Shown here piece after piece: positions 1-7,469 of a stretch of DNA of 30,836 nt (positions are counted from its first letter, which is position 1; each line of letters begins with the position of its first letter). The stretch is taken from NCBI GenBank assembly GCA_934590505.1, contig CAKTPC010000010.1, forward strand, positions 1-30,836, read 5' to 3'. Under the pieces are notes generated by a model. The model did not search any database. It was not told the DNA's origin and worked only from the letters and a program-made list of their open reading frames with translations. Source of the DNA: an uncultured Oscillospiraceae bacterium. Lineage in GTDB: Bacteria > Bacillota > Clostridia > Oscillospirales > Oscillospiraceae. A program made the position numbers and the translations under genes.

Positions 1-75
1 GATGAAGCAGCCATCCCCGATGAATTCAGGCAGTTTGTAAATCGGCTCATAGACCTGTTCAGACAATATAAATAG
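1..75 (+). CDS. C-terminal end of an unidentified protein (partial)
   Basis: An open frame enters from the left edge and ends at TAG 73-75. The 24 visible residues end in FRQFVNRLIDLFRQYK, an amphipathic helix-like tail. This is too little to assign a family. That it is coding rests only on the open frame and helix-like composition. The next recognisable sequence is a broken gene at 111, so this one may also be a remnant. Confidence 0.3.
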   Translation, partial: DEAAIPDEFRQFVNRLIDLFRQYK

Positions 76-110
76 GACTCTCGATATACGCTGAAAAGAC
101 GGATGCCCCA

Positions 111-412
111 GTGACAGATACGGCCACAAACTCCCTGCTCTACCCAGGCTCACACGATTTTCTTGTTATAAGAAATCTGTATGTTTCGGCAGCAAAGCAT
201 ATTTCACTCAAGGTTGAGGTTTTGAACGATGAGTTCAAGGTGCTTTATGCGAGAAACCCCATCCACCATATAGAAATCCGCGTCAAGTCGCTTGACAGTA
301 TTACCGCCAAGCTCAGGAAAAAGGGTTCCCGGTCACCATTGGGTCTGCAATGAGAAACATCAATGATATTGCGGGAGTCAGAGTAGTCTGCAACCACATT
401 GACGTCTCCTGA
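111..412 (+). pseudogene. Frameshifted, truncated GTP pyrophosphokinase (RelA/SpoT-type small alarmone synthetase)
   Basis: The frame starting at GTG 111 encodes a segment typical of the N-terminal part of clostridial small (p)ppGpp synthetases: LKVEVLNDEFKVLYARNPIH, then the IEIRVKSLDSITAKLRKKG stretch. At about 321-325 the match moves to another frame and continues as FPVTIGSAMRNINDIAGVRV up to VCNHIDVS and TGA 410-412. DIAGVRV is a hallmark of the family. A single base lost in the GGTTCCC run explains the frame change. The rest of the synthetase domain, including its catalytic residues, is absent. Loss of both frame and C-terminal half makes this a dead gene. It lies in a stretch with other gene fragments. 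Confidence 0.8.
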
Positions 413-525
413 AATAATAGTACTAAAAACATTAAGGCTCAAAAAGTACTGGAAACGCAGTGCAAAAGTACTGCCAAGTAAAATTTGAATTTACTCGACA
501 ATGTCTGTCTCTTAATAGACAACGC

Positions 526-567
526 AAAGCCCAGCGCTGCGCAAGTGCTGGGCTTTAATTATTTTTT
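526..567 (+). terminator. Rho-independent terminator
   Basis: A 10-bp stem AAAGCCCAGC (526-535) pairs with GCTGGGCTTT (547-556), followed by a T-rich tract ending in TTTTTT. No intact gene lies just upstream, so it probably belonged to the gene whose remnant is at 111-412 or to one lost between. From 413 to 525 I see only the near repeat AAAAGTACTG (two copies) and nothing codable. From 571 to 654 there is a short open frame with no start codon that I cannot assign. Confidence 0.75.
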
Positions 568-653
568 GTAGTTTATGATCTGTTCAAGCGGGTAGAGCAA
601 AGTCCTGTTGTCTTTTGCGTCTACGACGATCTTTTAATCGAAACCGCTCTCTG

Positions 654-881
654 AAAACAGCGCATCTGGCGACGCTGCTTGCTCCTGACGGAATACTGAC
701 GGTTGCGCATGGGGCAAGCAGAGAAACGATAGATGCCCATCATCACGGCTCTGCGAGCAAGGTATCTGTCGGGCTCATGCCCGCTGAGGAGCTGGCAGCC
801 ATGTTTGCTAAATATCTTGAGGTTACGACAGTCATTCCTACCGACAAAATGTATCAGGTCGCAGGAAAACGCAGAACCTGA
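654..881 (+). pseudogene. 3' remnant of a class I SAM-dependent methyltransferase
   Basis: The frame ending at TGA 879-881 encodes the last third of a methyltransferase: LATLLAPDGILTVAHGASRE, then a His-rich loop, GLMPAEELAAMFAKYLEV and DKMYQVAGKRRT. This matches the post-motif region of class I SAM methyltransferases, where a LxPGG turn leads into the last strands of the Rossmann fold. The N-terminal SAM-binding GxGxG region is missing, and nothing upstream to 570 encodes it in any frame I can see. Its final 26 codons and the hairpin after them recur at 15830-15976. It is therefore a decayed or rearranged gene end rather than a small real gene. Confidence 0.7.
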
Positions 882-950
882 TTTATATGAGCGCTGAAAA
901 GAAAAAACGTTTGCCGCAGTCCAAAAGCGACAAACGTTCTTTCTTTTTAG
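804..950 (+). repeat. Direct repeat copy A: methyltransferase tail plus hairpin
   Basis: These 147 bp align without gaps to 15830-15976. Counting by eye gives about 22 differences, roughly 85 % identity. The shared unit covers the last codons of a methyltransferase, its stop codon and the hairpin after it. Many differences are third-position or paired changes within the hairpin stem, as expected of two once-functional copies under selection. Confidence 0.8.
898..950 (+). terminator. Hairpin terminator after the methyltransferase remnant
   Basis: A 20-nt arm at 898-917 pairs with 927-946 with two mismatches or wobbles, across a 9-nt loop AGTCCAAAA. It ends in CTTTTTAG. The same loop and inner stem recur in the second copy at 15923-15973. 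Confidence 0.65.
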
Positions 951-999
951 GTATCTACCACCAACTATTGACACAGTCCGTACAAAATATAGTGGTATA

Positions 1000-1044
1000 A
1001 AAACAGCTTCGAACAATTGCAGAGCGATTGCTCGAAGCTGTTTT
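1000..1044 (-). terminator. Terminator of the LysR gene
   Basis: Arm 1000-1018 (AAAACAGCTTCGAACAATT) pairs with 1026-1044. Read leftward, the stem ends in a T run followed by ATACCAC. It lies 24 bp beyond the stop codon of the leftward LysR gene. The symmetric A/T flanks could stop transcription from both sides. Confidence 0.7.
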
Positions 1045-1067
1045 CTATACTGCAGAATTTATATCAT

Positions 1068-1958
1068 TCACTGCTTCCGGTAGCAGTCAATGATCATGTG
1101 CTTGAAAAGCTGTTCATGTACGCTGAGCTTGCGCCCCTTCTTCGTGAGCAGGTTGAAAGGCATGATGAAGTCCTCATTCACAAGCTTCAGCACCTTTATG
1201 TTTTCAAGATCCTTATCAGTTATGTCATCCGCCAAAGAGCGCGCAACGATCTTTGGATTGGCTGAAACTATGTCCACAGCCTGATGCGGAGCATTGCACT
1301 CAAAAGCAACATTCAGCTGCGCATTATGGCGGTGGAACATCTCCGCGACAGCCTTGCCGGGCTGTGTGTTTCCGTCTGGGATCAGCATAGGCATGCCATC
1401 AAGATCCTCGACCGTGATCTCATCGCGTGAGGCAAACGGATGACTGCAGTTAACGATAAACACCTGCTGCACATTTTCCAGCAGCACACTGTCAAACTTC
1501 GAGCTGCTGAAATTCCCGTAGACAAGTCCGAATACCGCATCCCCGTCATACACCATATCTGCGCATACGCTGGCATATTCATTGTGCAGCTCTATGGAAT
1601 AATCATCCGTCGGGAGCATGAGCAGCTGCTGGAGCTGGGTGGGCAGCTTTGTAAACCGGTTGAGCGTGAGCGCCACCTTTATATGCGCCTTATTGTTCTC
1701 CTTATACGCGCGGCACATAGAATAAATATTATCAACATGGGTCAGGACAAGCTCCGCCTCATTGCGGAAAGCACTGCCGAACTGCGTGAGAACAAGGCCC
1801 TTGGACTTATGGTAAAAGAGGTTGCAGCCGAGCTCCGATTCGAGCCGGCGCAGCGCAATGCTTATCCCCTGTTGGGTTATGTGAAGCTTTTCGGCAGCCT
1901 TTGCCATGCTTCCGCAGTTGCAGACCTCAAGGAAATATTTCATTTGATTTATTTCCAT
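1068..1958 (-). CDS. LysR-family transcriptional regulator
   Basis: This 296-residue protein has a LysR winged-helix domain at residues 1-60 (MKYFLEVCNCGSMAKAAEKL, then the recognition helix QQGISIALRRLESELG), followed by a LysR substrate-binding domain to the end. ATG at 1958 is preceded by GGAGG at a good distance. It is transcribed away from the CoA gene cluster that begins at 2269. The 310-bp divergent region holds several short dyads, the usual arrangement for a LysR activator of the neighbouring operon whose inducer is the pathway substrate or its CoA ester. The inducer cannot be read from the sequence. Confidence 0.93.
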   Translation of the reverse strand: MEINQMKYFLEVCNCGSMAKAAEKLHITQQGISIALRRLESELGCNLFYHKSKGLVLTQFGSAFRNEAELVLTHVDNIYSMCRAYKENNKAHIKVALTLNRFTKLPTQLQQLLMLPTDDYSIELHNEYASVCADMVYDGDAVFGLVYGNFSSSKFDSVLLENVQQVFIVNCSHPFASRDEITVEDLDGMPMLIPDGNTQPGKAVAEMFHRHNAQLNVAFECNAPHQAVDIVSANPKIVARSLADDITDKDLENIKVLKLVNEDFIMPFNLLTKKGRKLSVHEQLFKHMIIDCYRKQ

Positions 1959-2068
1959 TTACCAAAGTCCTCCTTTGTAAAAAAAATGTTGCTGCATGAT
2001 GAAAGCTGCACAAAAAAGGCCAGAAACGTTCTTTTTTATAGCAATTATATTATTTTGCTGTTAATTTG

Positions 2069-2154
2069 TCAACGAATTATTTGTTGATGCAGCACAACTG
2101 TCAGTTTAATAACAAACTATTTGTTTAGTTAAAAATTTGACGTTAAAAGTCAAA
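2069..2154. promoter_or_regulatory. Divergent operator/promoter region with three dyads
   Basis: Between the LysR gene and the first CoA gene are TCAAC-N9-GTTGA (2069-2087), AACAAA-CTA-TTTGTT (2111-2125) and TTTGAC-N7-GTCAAA (2136-2154). LysR proteins bind imperfect dyads of this kind in the intergenic region. The stretch TTTAGTTAA (2124-2132) resembles one arm of the dyad before the symporter gene at 11410-11434. Assigning the sites to this LysR is inference. Confidence 0.5.
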
Positions 2155-2268
2155 CTTTCAGTTGATTTGCGGCTAAATAGTGTTTCTTGTCTAAATAACG
2201 CCAAAGTGATATTTTTTAGACACAAGATGTTTTACGGTACACACCTGTCAAAAAGGAGATTGAACCTC

Positions 2269-3450
2269 ATGGAGATGCCGCTTGCCGGAATAAGAGTTCT
2301 CGACCTGAGCACCATGTACCCCGGCCCCGTGTGCACGATGACGCTTGCGGATTTCGGCGCGGAGGTCATACGCGTAGAGCCTGCAAAGGGCGGCGACCTC
2401 TGGCGCTACTCCCTGCCGCTCGTGAACGGGCTGGGTATGCCGTACCTTCAGGTCAACAGGAACAAGAAAAGCATTTGCCTGAACCTCAAGGATCCCGAGG
2501 CAAAGGAAATTTTCTACCGTCTGGTAAAGGACGCTGACGTCGTTGTTGAGCAGTACCGCCCTGGTGTTGCACAGCGGCTCGGCGTTGATTATGACACACT
2601 CAAGAAGCTGAACGAGAAAATAGTTTACTGCTCGATATCCGGCTTTGGTCAGACCGGCCCCTACAGGCTCCTTGCCGGGCACGATATCAACTATATAAGC
2701 TATGCCGGTATCCTTGGCCTGACGGCCAGGAAAGGCGAGTGTCCCGTGCTCCCTGGAGTACAAATAGGCGATGTCAGCGGCGGCGCGCTGTATGCGGTGA
2801 TCGGCATACTGATGGCGCTGATGGGCGTCAAGCAGACCGGAAAGGGACAGTACATCGACACGGCAATGTTCGACGGCGCTGTATCGATGATGCACTGGAA
2901 CGCGTCCAGCTGCCTTGCCGGCGGCGAGGCGATGCAGCCGCAGGGCAACATCCTCATCGGCCAGCTTGCCTGCTACAACGTCTATGAGACCAAGGACGCT
3001 CGCTACATAAGTCTCGGCGCAGTCGAGGCGCATCTGTGGGGCAACTTCTGCGAGAAGATAGGCCATCCAGAATTTACTGACAGCCAGAGGAAGGTCGAAA
3101 AGCAGCATGACATGATCGCTTTTCTCCGGACTCTTTTCAGAAGCAAGACCCTTGAAGAGTGGAAGCAGTTCCTCGCGGATACGGATTGCTGCTGGTCGCC
3201 TGTCGCCACAGTTGACGAGGTCATAAATGACCCGCAGGTGATGGCCAGAGGCATGATAACGGAGATGACGGATCCGCATGGCGAATATGGCACGGTGAAA
3301 TTCATCGCGTCTCCCCTCAAGCTCTCTGAAACTCCTGCTCGCAATGAGCTGTTCCCCCCGCGCAAAGGCGAGCACACAAGAGAAGTCCTTCGCAGCTGCG
3401 GCTACAGTGAAGAAGAGATCAATAAATTTTACGCCGGCGGTGTTGTCTGA
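2269..3450 (+). CDS. Family III CoA enzyme (CaiB/BaiF), alpha-methylacyl-CoA racemase-like
   Basis: This 393-residue protein covers the full CaiB/BaiF fold. I start it at ATG 2269, 10 bases after AAAAGGAG; the frame is open further upstream, but that sequence is not family-like. Family III enzymes move CoA between carboxylates through an Asp nucleophile, while AMACR members epimerise 2-methylacyl-CoAs with a His/Asp pair. Here GHDINYISYAG places His138, and IGDVSGGALY places Asp168, 30 residues later. As I recall it, this is the spacing of the His126/Asp156 pair in mycobacterial MCR. That pattern favours a racemase or epimerase over a plain transferase. The paralogue at 7470 has GFD instead of GHD. 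It is the first gene of the rightward operon, so it may act on the CoA ester of the imported substrate or an intermediate. Confidence 0.85.
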   Translation: MEMPLAGIRVLDLSTMYPGPVCTMTLADFGAEVIRVEPAKGGDLWRYSLPLVNGLGMPYLQVNRNKKSICLNLKDPEAKEIFYRLVKDADVVVEQYRPGVAQRLGVDYDTLKKLNEKIVYCSISGFGQTGPYRLLAGHDINYISYAGILGLTARKGECPVLPGVQIGDVSGGALYAVIGILMALMGVKQTGKGQYIDTAMFDGAVSMMHWNASSCLAGGEAMQPQGNILIGQLACYNVYETKDARYISLGAVEAHLWGNFCEKIGHPEFTDSQRKVEKQHDMIAFLRTLFRSKTLEEWKQFLADTDCCWSPVATVDEVINDPQVMARGMITEMTDPHGEYGTVKFIASPLKLSETPARNELFPPRKGEHTREVLRSCGYSEEEINKFYAGGVV

Positions 3451-3487
3451 AACGCTGCGGCGATCAGAAAGAGGCAGAGAACAAAGC

Positions 3488-4273
3488 ATGAAGATTATAG
3501 TTTTCGTCAAGCAGATACCTGACACGAACGACGTAAAGCTCGACCCGAAAACAGGCAACCTTCGCCGCGACGGTGTCAAATCCCGCATCAACCCCAACGA
3601 TCTCAACGTTATCGAGACGGCAATGGAGCTCAAGAGGGCGCATGGCGCGCAGGTCTGCGCTGTAACTATGGGGCCCCCGCAGGCAAAGACGGTGCTTCTC
3701 AAGGCGCTCGCCCTCGGCTGCGATGAGGCATACCTCCTCTCCGACAGAGCTTTCGGCGGTGCGGACTCCCTCGCAACGGCGTACACGCTTTCCAAGGCTG
3801 CAGAAAAGATCGGCGGCTGCGATCTCCTCCTGACCGGCAGGAACTCCGACGACGGTGACACGGCTCAGGTCGGCGCGGCGATCGCAGCTTTCCTCAATAT
3901 TCCTCAGGTCACAATGACGACAGCGCTTGAAGTCAAAGACGGCACGGCATACTGCTCGCGCACGCTTGAGGATAGAGTTGAAAAGCTCAGCGTCAAGCTA
4001 CCCGCGCTTGCAGCCGTCACCAAGGATATAAACACCCCCGATTTTGCAAGACCCGTAAATATATTCTCGGCGCTCGACAAGCCCATCACGGTGCTCGACG
4101 CCGCAGCTCTCGGCGCTGACACGGCGCAGACCGGTACAGCCGGCTCCCCCTCCCGCACGAAGAAAGTGTTCGAGCCGAAGAAGGAAAAGACAGCCACCAG
4201 GTATTTCACCGGCACTCCCGGAGAAATGGCTGCACAGATCGCCGATGTCCTTTTCGACGAGCAGATGATTTGA
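3488..4273 (+). CDS. etfB: Electron transfer flavoprotein beta subunit
   Basis: This 261-residue protein starts with the EtfB/FixA signature MKIIVFVKQIPDT and carries NPNDLNVIETAMEL and the nucleotide-binding stretch GRNSDDGDTAQVGAAIA. It pairs with EtfA to form a soluble FAD carrier that exchanges electrons with the acyl-CoA dehydrogenase encoded downstream. I place the start at ATG 3488 because homology begins exactly there; the open frame runs further upstream but overlaps the previous gene. The stop is 12 bp before etfA. The DGDTAQVG motif also occurs in bifurcating EtfB proteins, but motif reading alone does not settle whether this one bifurcates. Confidence 0.93.
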   Translation: MKIIVFVKQIPDTNDVKLDPKTGNLRRDGVKSRINPNDLNVIETAMELKRAHGAQVCAVTMGPPQAKTVLLKALALGCDEAYLLSDRAFGGADSLATAYTLSKAAEKIGGCDLLLTGRNSDDGDTAQVGAAIAAFLNIPQVTMTTALEVKDGTAYCSRTLEDRVEKLSVKLPALAAVTKDINTPDFARPVNIFSALDKPITVLDAAALGADTAQTGTAGSPSRTKKVFEPKKEKTATRYFTGTPGEMAAQIADVLFDEQMI

Positions 4274-4285
4274 CGGAGGCAGACA

Positions 4286-5290
4286 ATGCAGAAACAGGAT
4301 CACAAAGGCATTTGGATATACGCAGAAAACAGGAACGGCAAGCTCGATGCGACCGTTTATGAGCTGCTCGGCAAGGCGCAGGAGCTCAAGGCTTTCTGCA
4401 AGGAAGAGATAACAGCAGTGCTGCTCGGCGATAACGTGAGCGCTCTTTCAGATGAGCTTATCGCCTGCGGAGCGGACAGGGTCATTGTTGCGGAAGACCC
4501 CGCGCTCGGAGAATACAGCTCAAGACCATACCAGAAGGCGCTGACCCAGCTTGTGAACAAATACAAGCCCTCCATGCTCATCTACGGTGCTACCACGCAG
4601 GGGCGCGACCTTGCGCCGCGCATGATGGTCTCTCTTAAAACGGGGCTCACCGCGGACGCGATAGACCTCGGCTTTGACGAGGACGGCGAGTTCTGTCAGA
4701 CCACCCCCGGCTACGGTGGAAAGATACTCGCTCATATCGTCATCCCCGAGCGCCGTCCCCAGATGGTGACAGTTCATCCGCACTCTTTCGCTCCCGCCCA
4801 GCCCGACGTTTCCCGCAGCGGCAGCGTGATAAACGAGACGGTCGAGGTCGAGGCCGATGAAAGCGTCAAACTGCTGAGCGTTGAAGAGCGCAGCGCAGCC
4901 GGAACTCCTATCGATCAGGCGCATGTGCTCGTCAGCGGCGGCAGAGCTGTCAAGACCGAAGCGGACCTCGCGATGCTCCGCGAGCTTGCAGAGCTGCTCG
5001 GCGGTGAGCTCGCTGGTTCGAGACCGCTCATAGACAGCGGCCTGCTTCCTCACGAAGCGCAGATCGGCCAGTCCGGCAAATCCGTCGCACCTGAGCTCAT
5101 AATAAACGTCGGCCTGTCCGGCTCCGTCCAGTACAAGGTCGGCATGAAGAGCGCAAAGCGGATCATGAGCATCAACACCGCGGCGGGCGCACCCGTTTTC
5201 GACATCTCCGGCTACGGCGCAGTCGCCGATTTCAGAAGCCTTGTCCCTGCGCTCATCAAGGAGATCAAAAAGCGCAGAGGCATTGACTGA
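4286..5290 (+). CDS. etfA: Electron transfer flavoprotein alpha subunit
   Basis: This 334-residue partner of EtfB has an N-terminal ETF alpha/beta domain followed by the C-terminal FAD domain (about 208-334), with SGGRAVKT, SRPLIDSG, QIGQSGKSVAP, GLSGSVQY and INTAAGAPVFD. GGAGG lies 6 bases before ATG 4286. The usual Gln-His that contacts the flavin (GISGAIQH in most EtfA) is Gln282-Tyr283 here, and the conserved INxDPxAPIF segment reads INTAAGAPVF. These changes could alter the flavin potential or FAD affinity. The gene order CoA enzyme, etfB, etfA resembles the fix/cai carnitine system, but the rest of the cluster differs. Confidence 0.93.
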   Translation: MQKQDHKGIWIYAENRNGKLDATVYELLGKAQELKAFCKEEITAVLLGDNVSALSDELIACGADRVIVAEDPALGEYSSRPYQKALTQLVNKYKPSMLIYGATTQGRDLAPRMMVSLKTGLTADAIDLGFDEDGEFCQTTPGYGGKILAHIVIPERRPQMVTVHPHSFAPAQPDVSRSGSVINETVEVEADESVKLLSVEERSAAGTPIDQAHVLVSGGRAVKTEADLAMLRELAELLGGELAGSRPLIDSGLLPHEAQIGQSGKSVAPELIINVGLSGSVQYKVGMKSAKRIMSINTAAGAPVFDISGYGAVADFRSLVPALIKEIKKRRGID

Positions 5291-5336
5291 TATAAGCTGA
5301 CAGAAATTTTATATAAACAAAAATGGAGGAGAAACA

Positions 5337-7367
5337 ATGAACAGACTTTATACCCCCATTAAGATCAACGGGGTAGAACTCAAGAACCGCGTCATCATGG
5401 CTCCCATGAGCGTGGGACACATCGTCGACGGCTACATCGACGATGAAGTCGCTGATTTCTACAAGAGCAGAGCTGAGGGCGGTGTTGGCCTGATAGTCTT
5501 TGCAAACATGCAGTGGGACAAGGTCCGCCACGCGAACAACGTTCCCCTTCTGACCGATGAGAAGTACATTCCCCAGCTCAAGAAGATGACCGACGCCATC
5601 CACGAGGGCGGCAGCAAGGTCTTCGCACAGATCATGCACAGAGGCACCTCCGCACCGAGAGCCACCATCGGCGGCCTTGAGGCAGTCGGCCCCTCCGCAG
5701 TCCCCCGTAAGTTCACCCATTACGAAATGCCCCGTGCCCTGACCGTCGAAGAAATCCATGAATTCGTCGAGTGGCAGGCAGACGCGGCCCTGATAGCCAA
5801 GAGAGCCGGCTTTGACGGCATCGAGCTCGAGACCAACTCCGGTTACCTCTACGGCCAGTTCTGGTCCCCTCTGACGAACCTCCGTACCGACGAGTACGGC
5901 GGCAGCCTTGAGAACAGGAACCGCTTCATCGTCGAGACCCTCGCCGCTATCCGCGAGGTCGTCGGCCCCGAGTTCCCCATCCAGCTGCGCGTCAGCGGCA
6001 GCGACCTCCTCGAAGGCGGCTGCACCGGCGATGATATCGCGGAAATCTGCGGCTATCTCGATAAGACTGGCTTTGTCGACAGCTTCTCCGTTACCGCAGG
6101 CTGGCACGACTCCACCGTTCCCCTTATCACCATGGAAGTCCCCTACGCCAACTGGCTCTACCTCGGCCGCCAGATCAAGGCAAAAGTTCACGTCCCTGTT
6201 TTCCAGGGCATGCGTATGCATATAAAGGTCGCCGAAGAGGTCGTTGACCGCGGCGATGTTGACGGCGCTGTCATAGGCCGTCAGTGGCTGGCCGATCCCG
6301 ACCTCGTCAATAAGGCAATGGCCGGTGAGTATGACCGCATCCGTCCCTGCGTCGGCTGCAACGCTCTGTGCCTTGACGCCGCTCAGGCCGGCAAGAACAT
6401 CGGCTGCATCGGCAACTACGAGTGCAACCGTGAAGGCGAGCTGCGCGATGCAAACGGCAAGTTCCCCTCTCAGGTCAAGTCCGAGCATCCCGAAAAGATC
6501 CTCGTCATCGGTGCAGGCCCTGCCGGTATGGAGTTTGCCCGCGTGTCCGCTCTGCGCGGCCACAAGGTCACCATCTGGGAGAAGCGCAACCGTACCATCG
6601 GTCTGAGTCTCTTCGCAGCAACTCCTCCGAGACGCTACGACATCCGCTACTTCGGCCAGTGGCTCGAGCGCGAGTGCCGCGCCCTCGGCGTTGAGATCAT
6701 TCTCAACAAGGAAGCGACCACCGAGAGCATCCTCGAAGCTGCAAAGGACTTCGACCGCGTCGTTATCGCAGCCGGCTCCAGAGCAGTCATTCCTCCCATT
6801 CCCAAGGATGAGGGCGCGGATATCGTCCACGCATGGGATGTCTTCGAGGGCAAGGCAAAGCTCGGCAAGAACGTTGTTGTCGTCGGCGGCGGCGACGTCG
6901 GTATCGAGGTCGCAATGACCATCGGCGAGATCGGCACCATCACCGCAGAGCAGCTGCGCTTCATGATGATCTACAAGACTGAGCCGGAAGAGAAGCTCAA
7001 GTACCTGCTGACCCACGGCGTACACAATGTCACCGTCGTCGAGATGGGCAAGAAGTTCGCTCCCGACATCAACCCCGGCAGCCGCTGGTCTATCATGTAC
7101 CGCACCAAGCAGCTCGGTGTTAGACTGCTCAAGGAGACCAAGGTCCTCAAGCTCGGCAAGGATGCAGTCCTCGTCGAGAACGAGGAAGGTCAGGAGTCCA
7201 TCCCCTGCGACACCATCGTTATCGCAGCCGGTGCAAGACCTAACAACGCCCTGTACGAAGAGCTCAAGGACAAGCTGCCCAAGGTCGACGAGATCGGCGA
7301 TACCGTCAGTGTCGGCAGGATCCACAACGCAGTTGAGTCCGCTTACCGTCTGGCAATGACCATCTGA
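5337..7367 (+). CDS. Fe-S/FMN/FAD ene-reductase (2,4-dienoyl-CoA reductase / BaiCD-type old yellow enzyme)
   Basis: This 676-residue protein has an N-terminal FMN-binding TIM barrel (1-330; RVIMAPMSVGH at 18-28), a 4Fe-4S site formed by Cys338, Cys341, Cys345 and Cys357, and a C-terminal FAD/NAD(P) half with GAGPAG (392-397) and a second Rossmann motif VVVVGGGDVGIEV. The family takes NAD(P)H electrons through FAD and Fe-S to FMN and reduces activated C=C bonds, as FadH does on dienoyl-CoA and BaiCD on steroid enones. TGGAGGAG precedes ATG 5337. The usual substrate-binding pair of the barrel (HGxN/H before GY) reads ETNSGY at 165-170, so substrate contacts probably differ from classical OYEs. 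It is followed by a hairpin and a second CoA-transferase. Confidence 0.9.
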   Translation: MNRLYTPIKINGVELKNRVIMAPMSVGHIVDGYIDDEVADFYKSRAEGGVGLIVFANMQWDKVRHANNVPLLTDEKYIPQLKKMTDAIHEGGSKVFAQIMHRGTSAPRATIGGLEAVGPSAVPRKFTHYEMPRALTVEEIHEFVEWQADAALIAKRAGFDGIELETNSGYLYGQFWSPLTNLRTDEYGGSLENRNRFIVETLAAIREVVGPEFPIQLRVSGSDLLEGGCTGDDIAEICGYLDKTGFVDSFSVTAGWHDSTVPLITMEVPYANWLYLGRQIKAKVHVPVFQGMRMHIKVAEEVVDRGDVDGAVIGRQWLADPDLVNKAMAGEYDRIRPCVGCNALCLDAAQAGKNIGCIGNYECNREGELRDANGKFPSQVKSEHPEKILVIGAGPAGMEFARVSALRGHKVTIWEKRNRTIGLSLFAATPPRRYDIRYFGQWLERECRALGVEIILNKEATTESILEAAKDFDRVVIAAGSRAVIPPIPKDEGADIVHAWDVFEGKAKLGKNVVVVGGGDVGIEVAMTIGEIGTITAEQLRFMMIYKTEPEEKLKYLLTHGVHNVTVVEMGKKFAPDINPGSRWSIMYRTKQLGVRLLKETKVLKLGKDAVLVENEEGQESIPCDTIVIAAGARPNNALYEELKDKLPKVDEIGDTVSVGRIHNAVESAYRLAMTI

Positions 7368-7390
7368 TAGACCAAGTAAATTAAGTGCAT

Positions 7391-7416
7391 TCCTCCCGGA
7401 CGCGCGTTCGGGAGGA
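7391..7416 (+). other. Intercistronic hairpin without U-tract
   Basis: TCCTCCCGGAC (7391-7401) pairs with GTTCGGGAGGA (7406-7416) over a GCGC loop, in the 102-bp gap between the ene-reductase and CoA-transferase genes. It is followed by GCATTTAAGG, not a U run. It is more likely an mRNA processing or stability element or a weak attenuator than a terminator. Confidence 0.55.
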
Positions 7417-7469
7417 GCATTTAAGGCAATAAGTATCAAAAAAATAACACTAGGAGGAATAACCACACA

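Noticed and set aside
2248..3861. 537-codon antisense frame across the CoA enzyme and etfB
   Set aside because: It overlaps two well-supported genes, has no recognisable motif, and its composition is a codon-bias artefact.
5265..7466. 733-codon open frame on the minus strand across the ene-reductase gene
   Set aside because: It mirrors the high-GC codon pattern of the real gene on the plus strand. Its translation is low-complexity Asp/Ala/Val/Leu-rich with no family motif, and it lacks a ribosome site.
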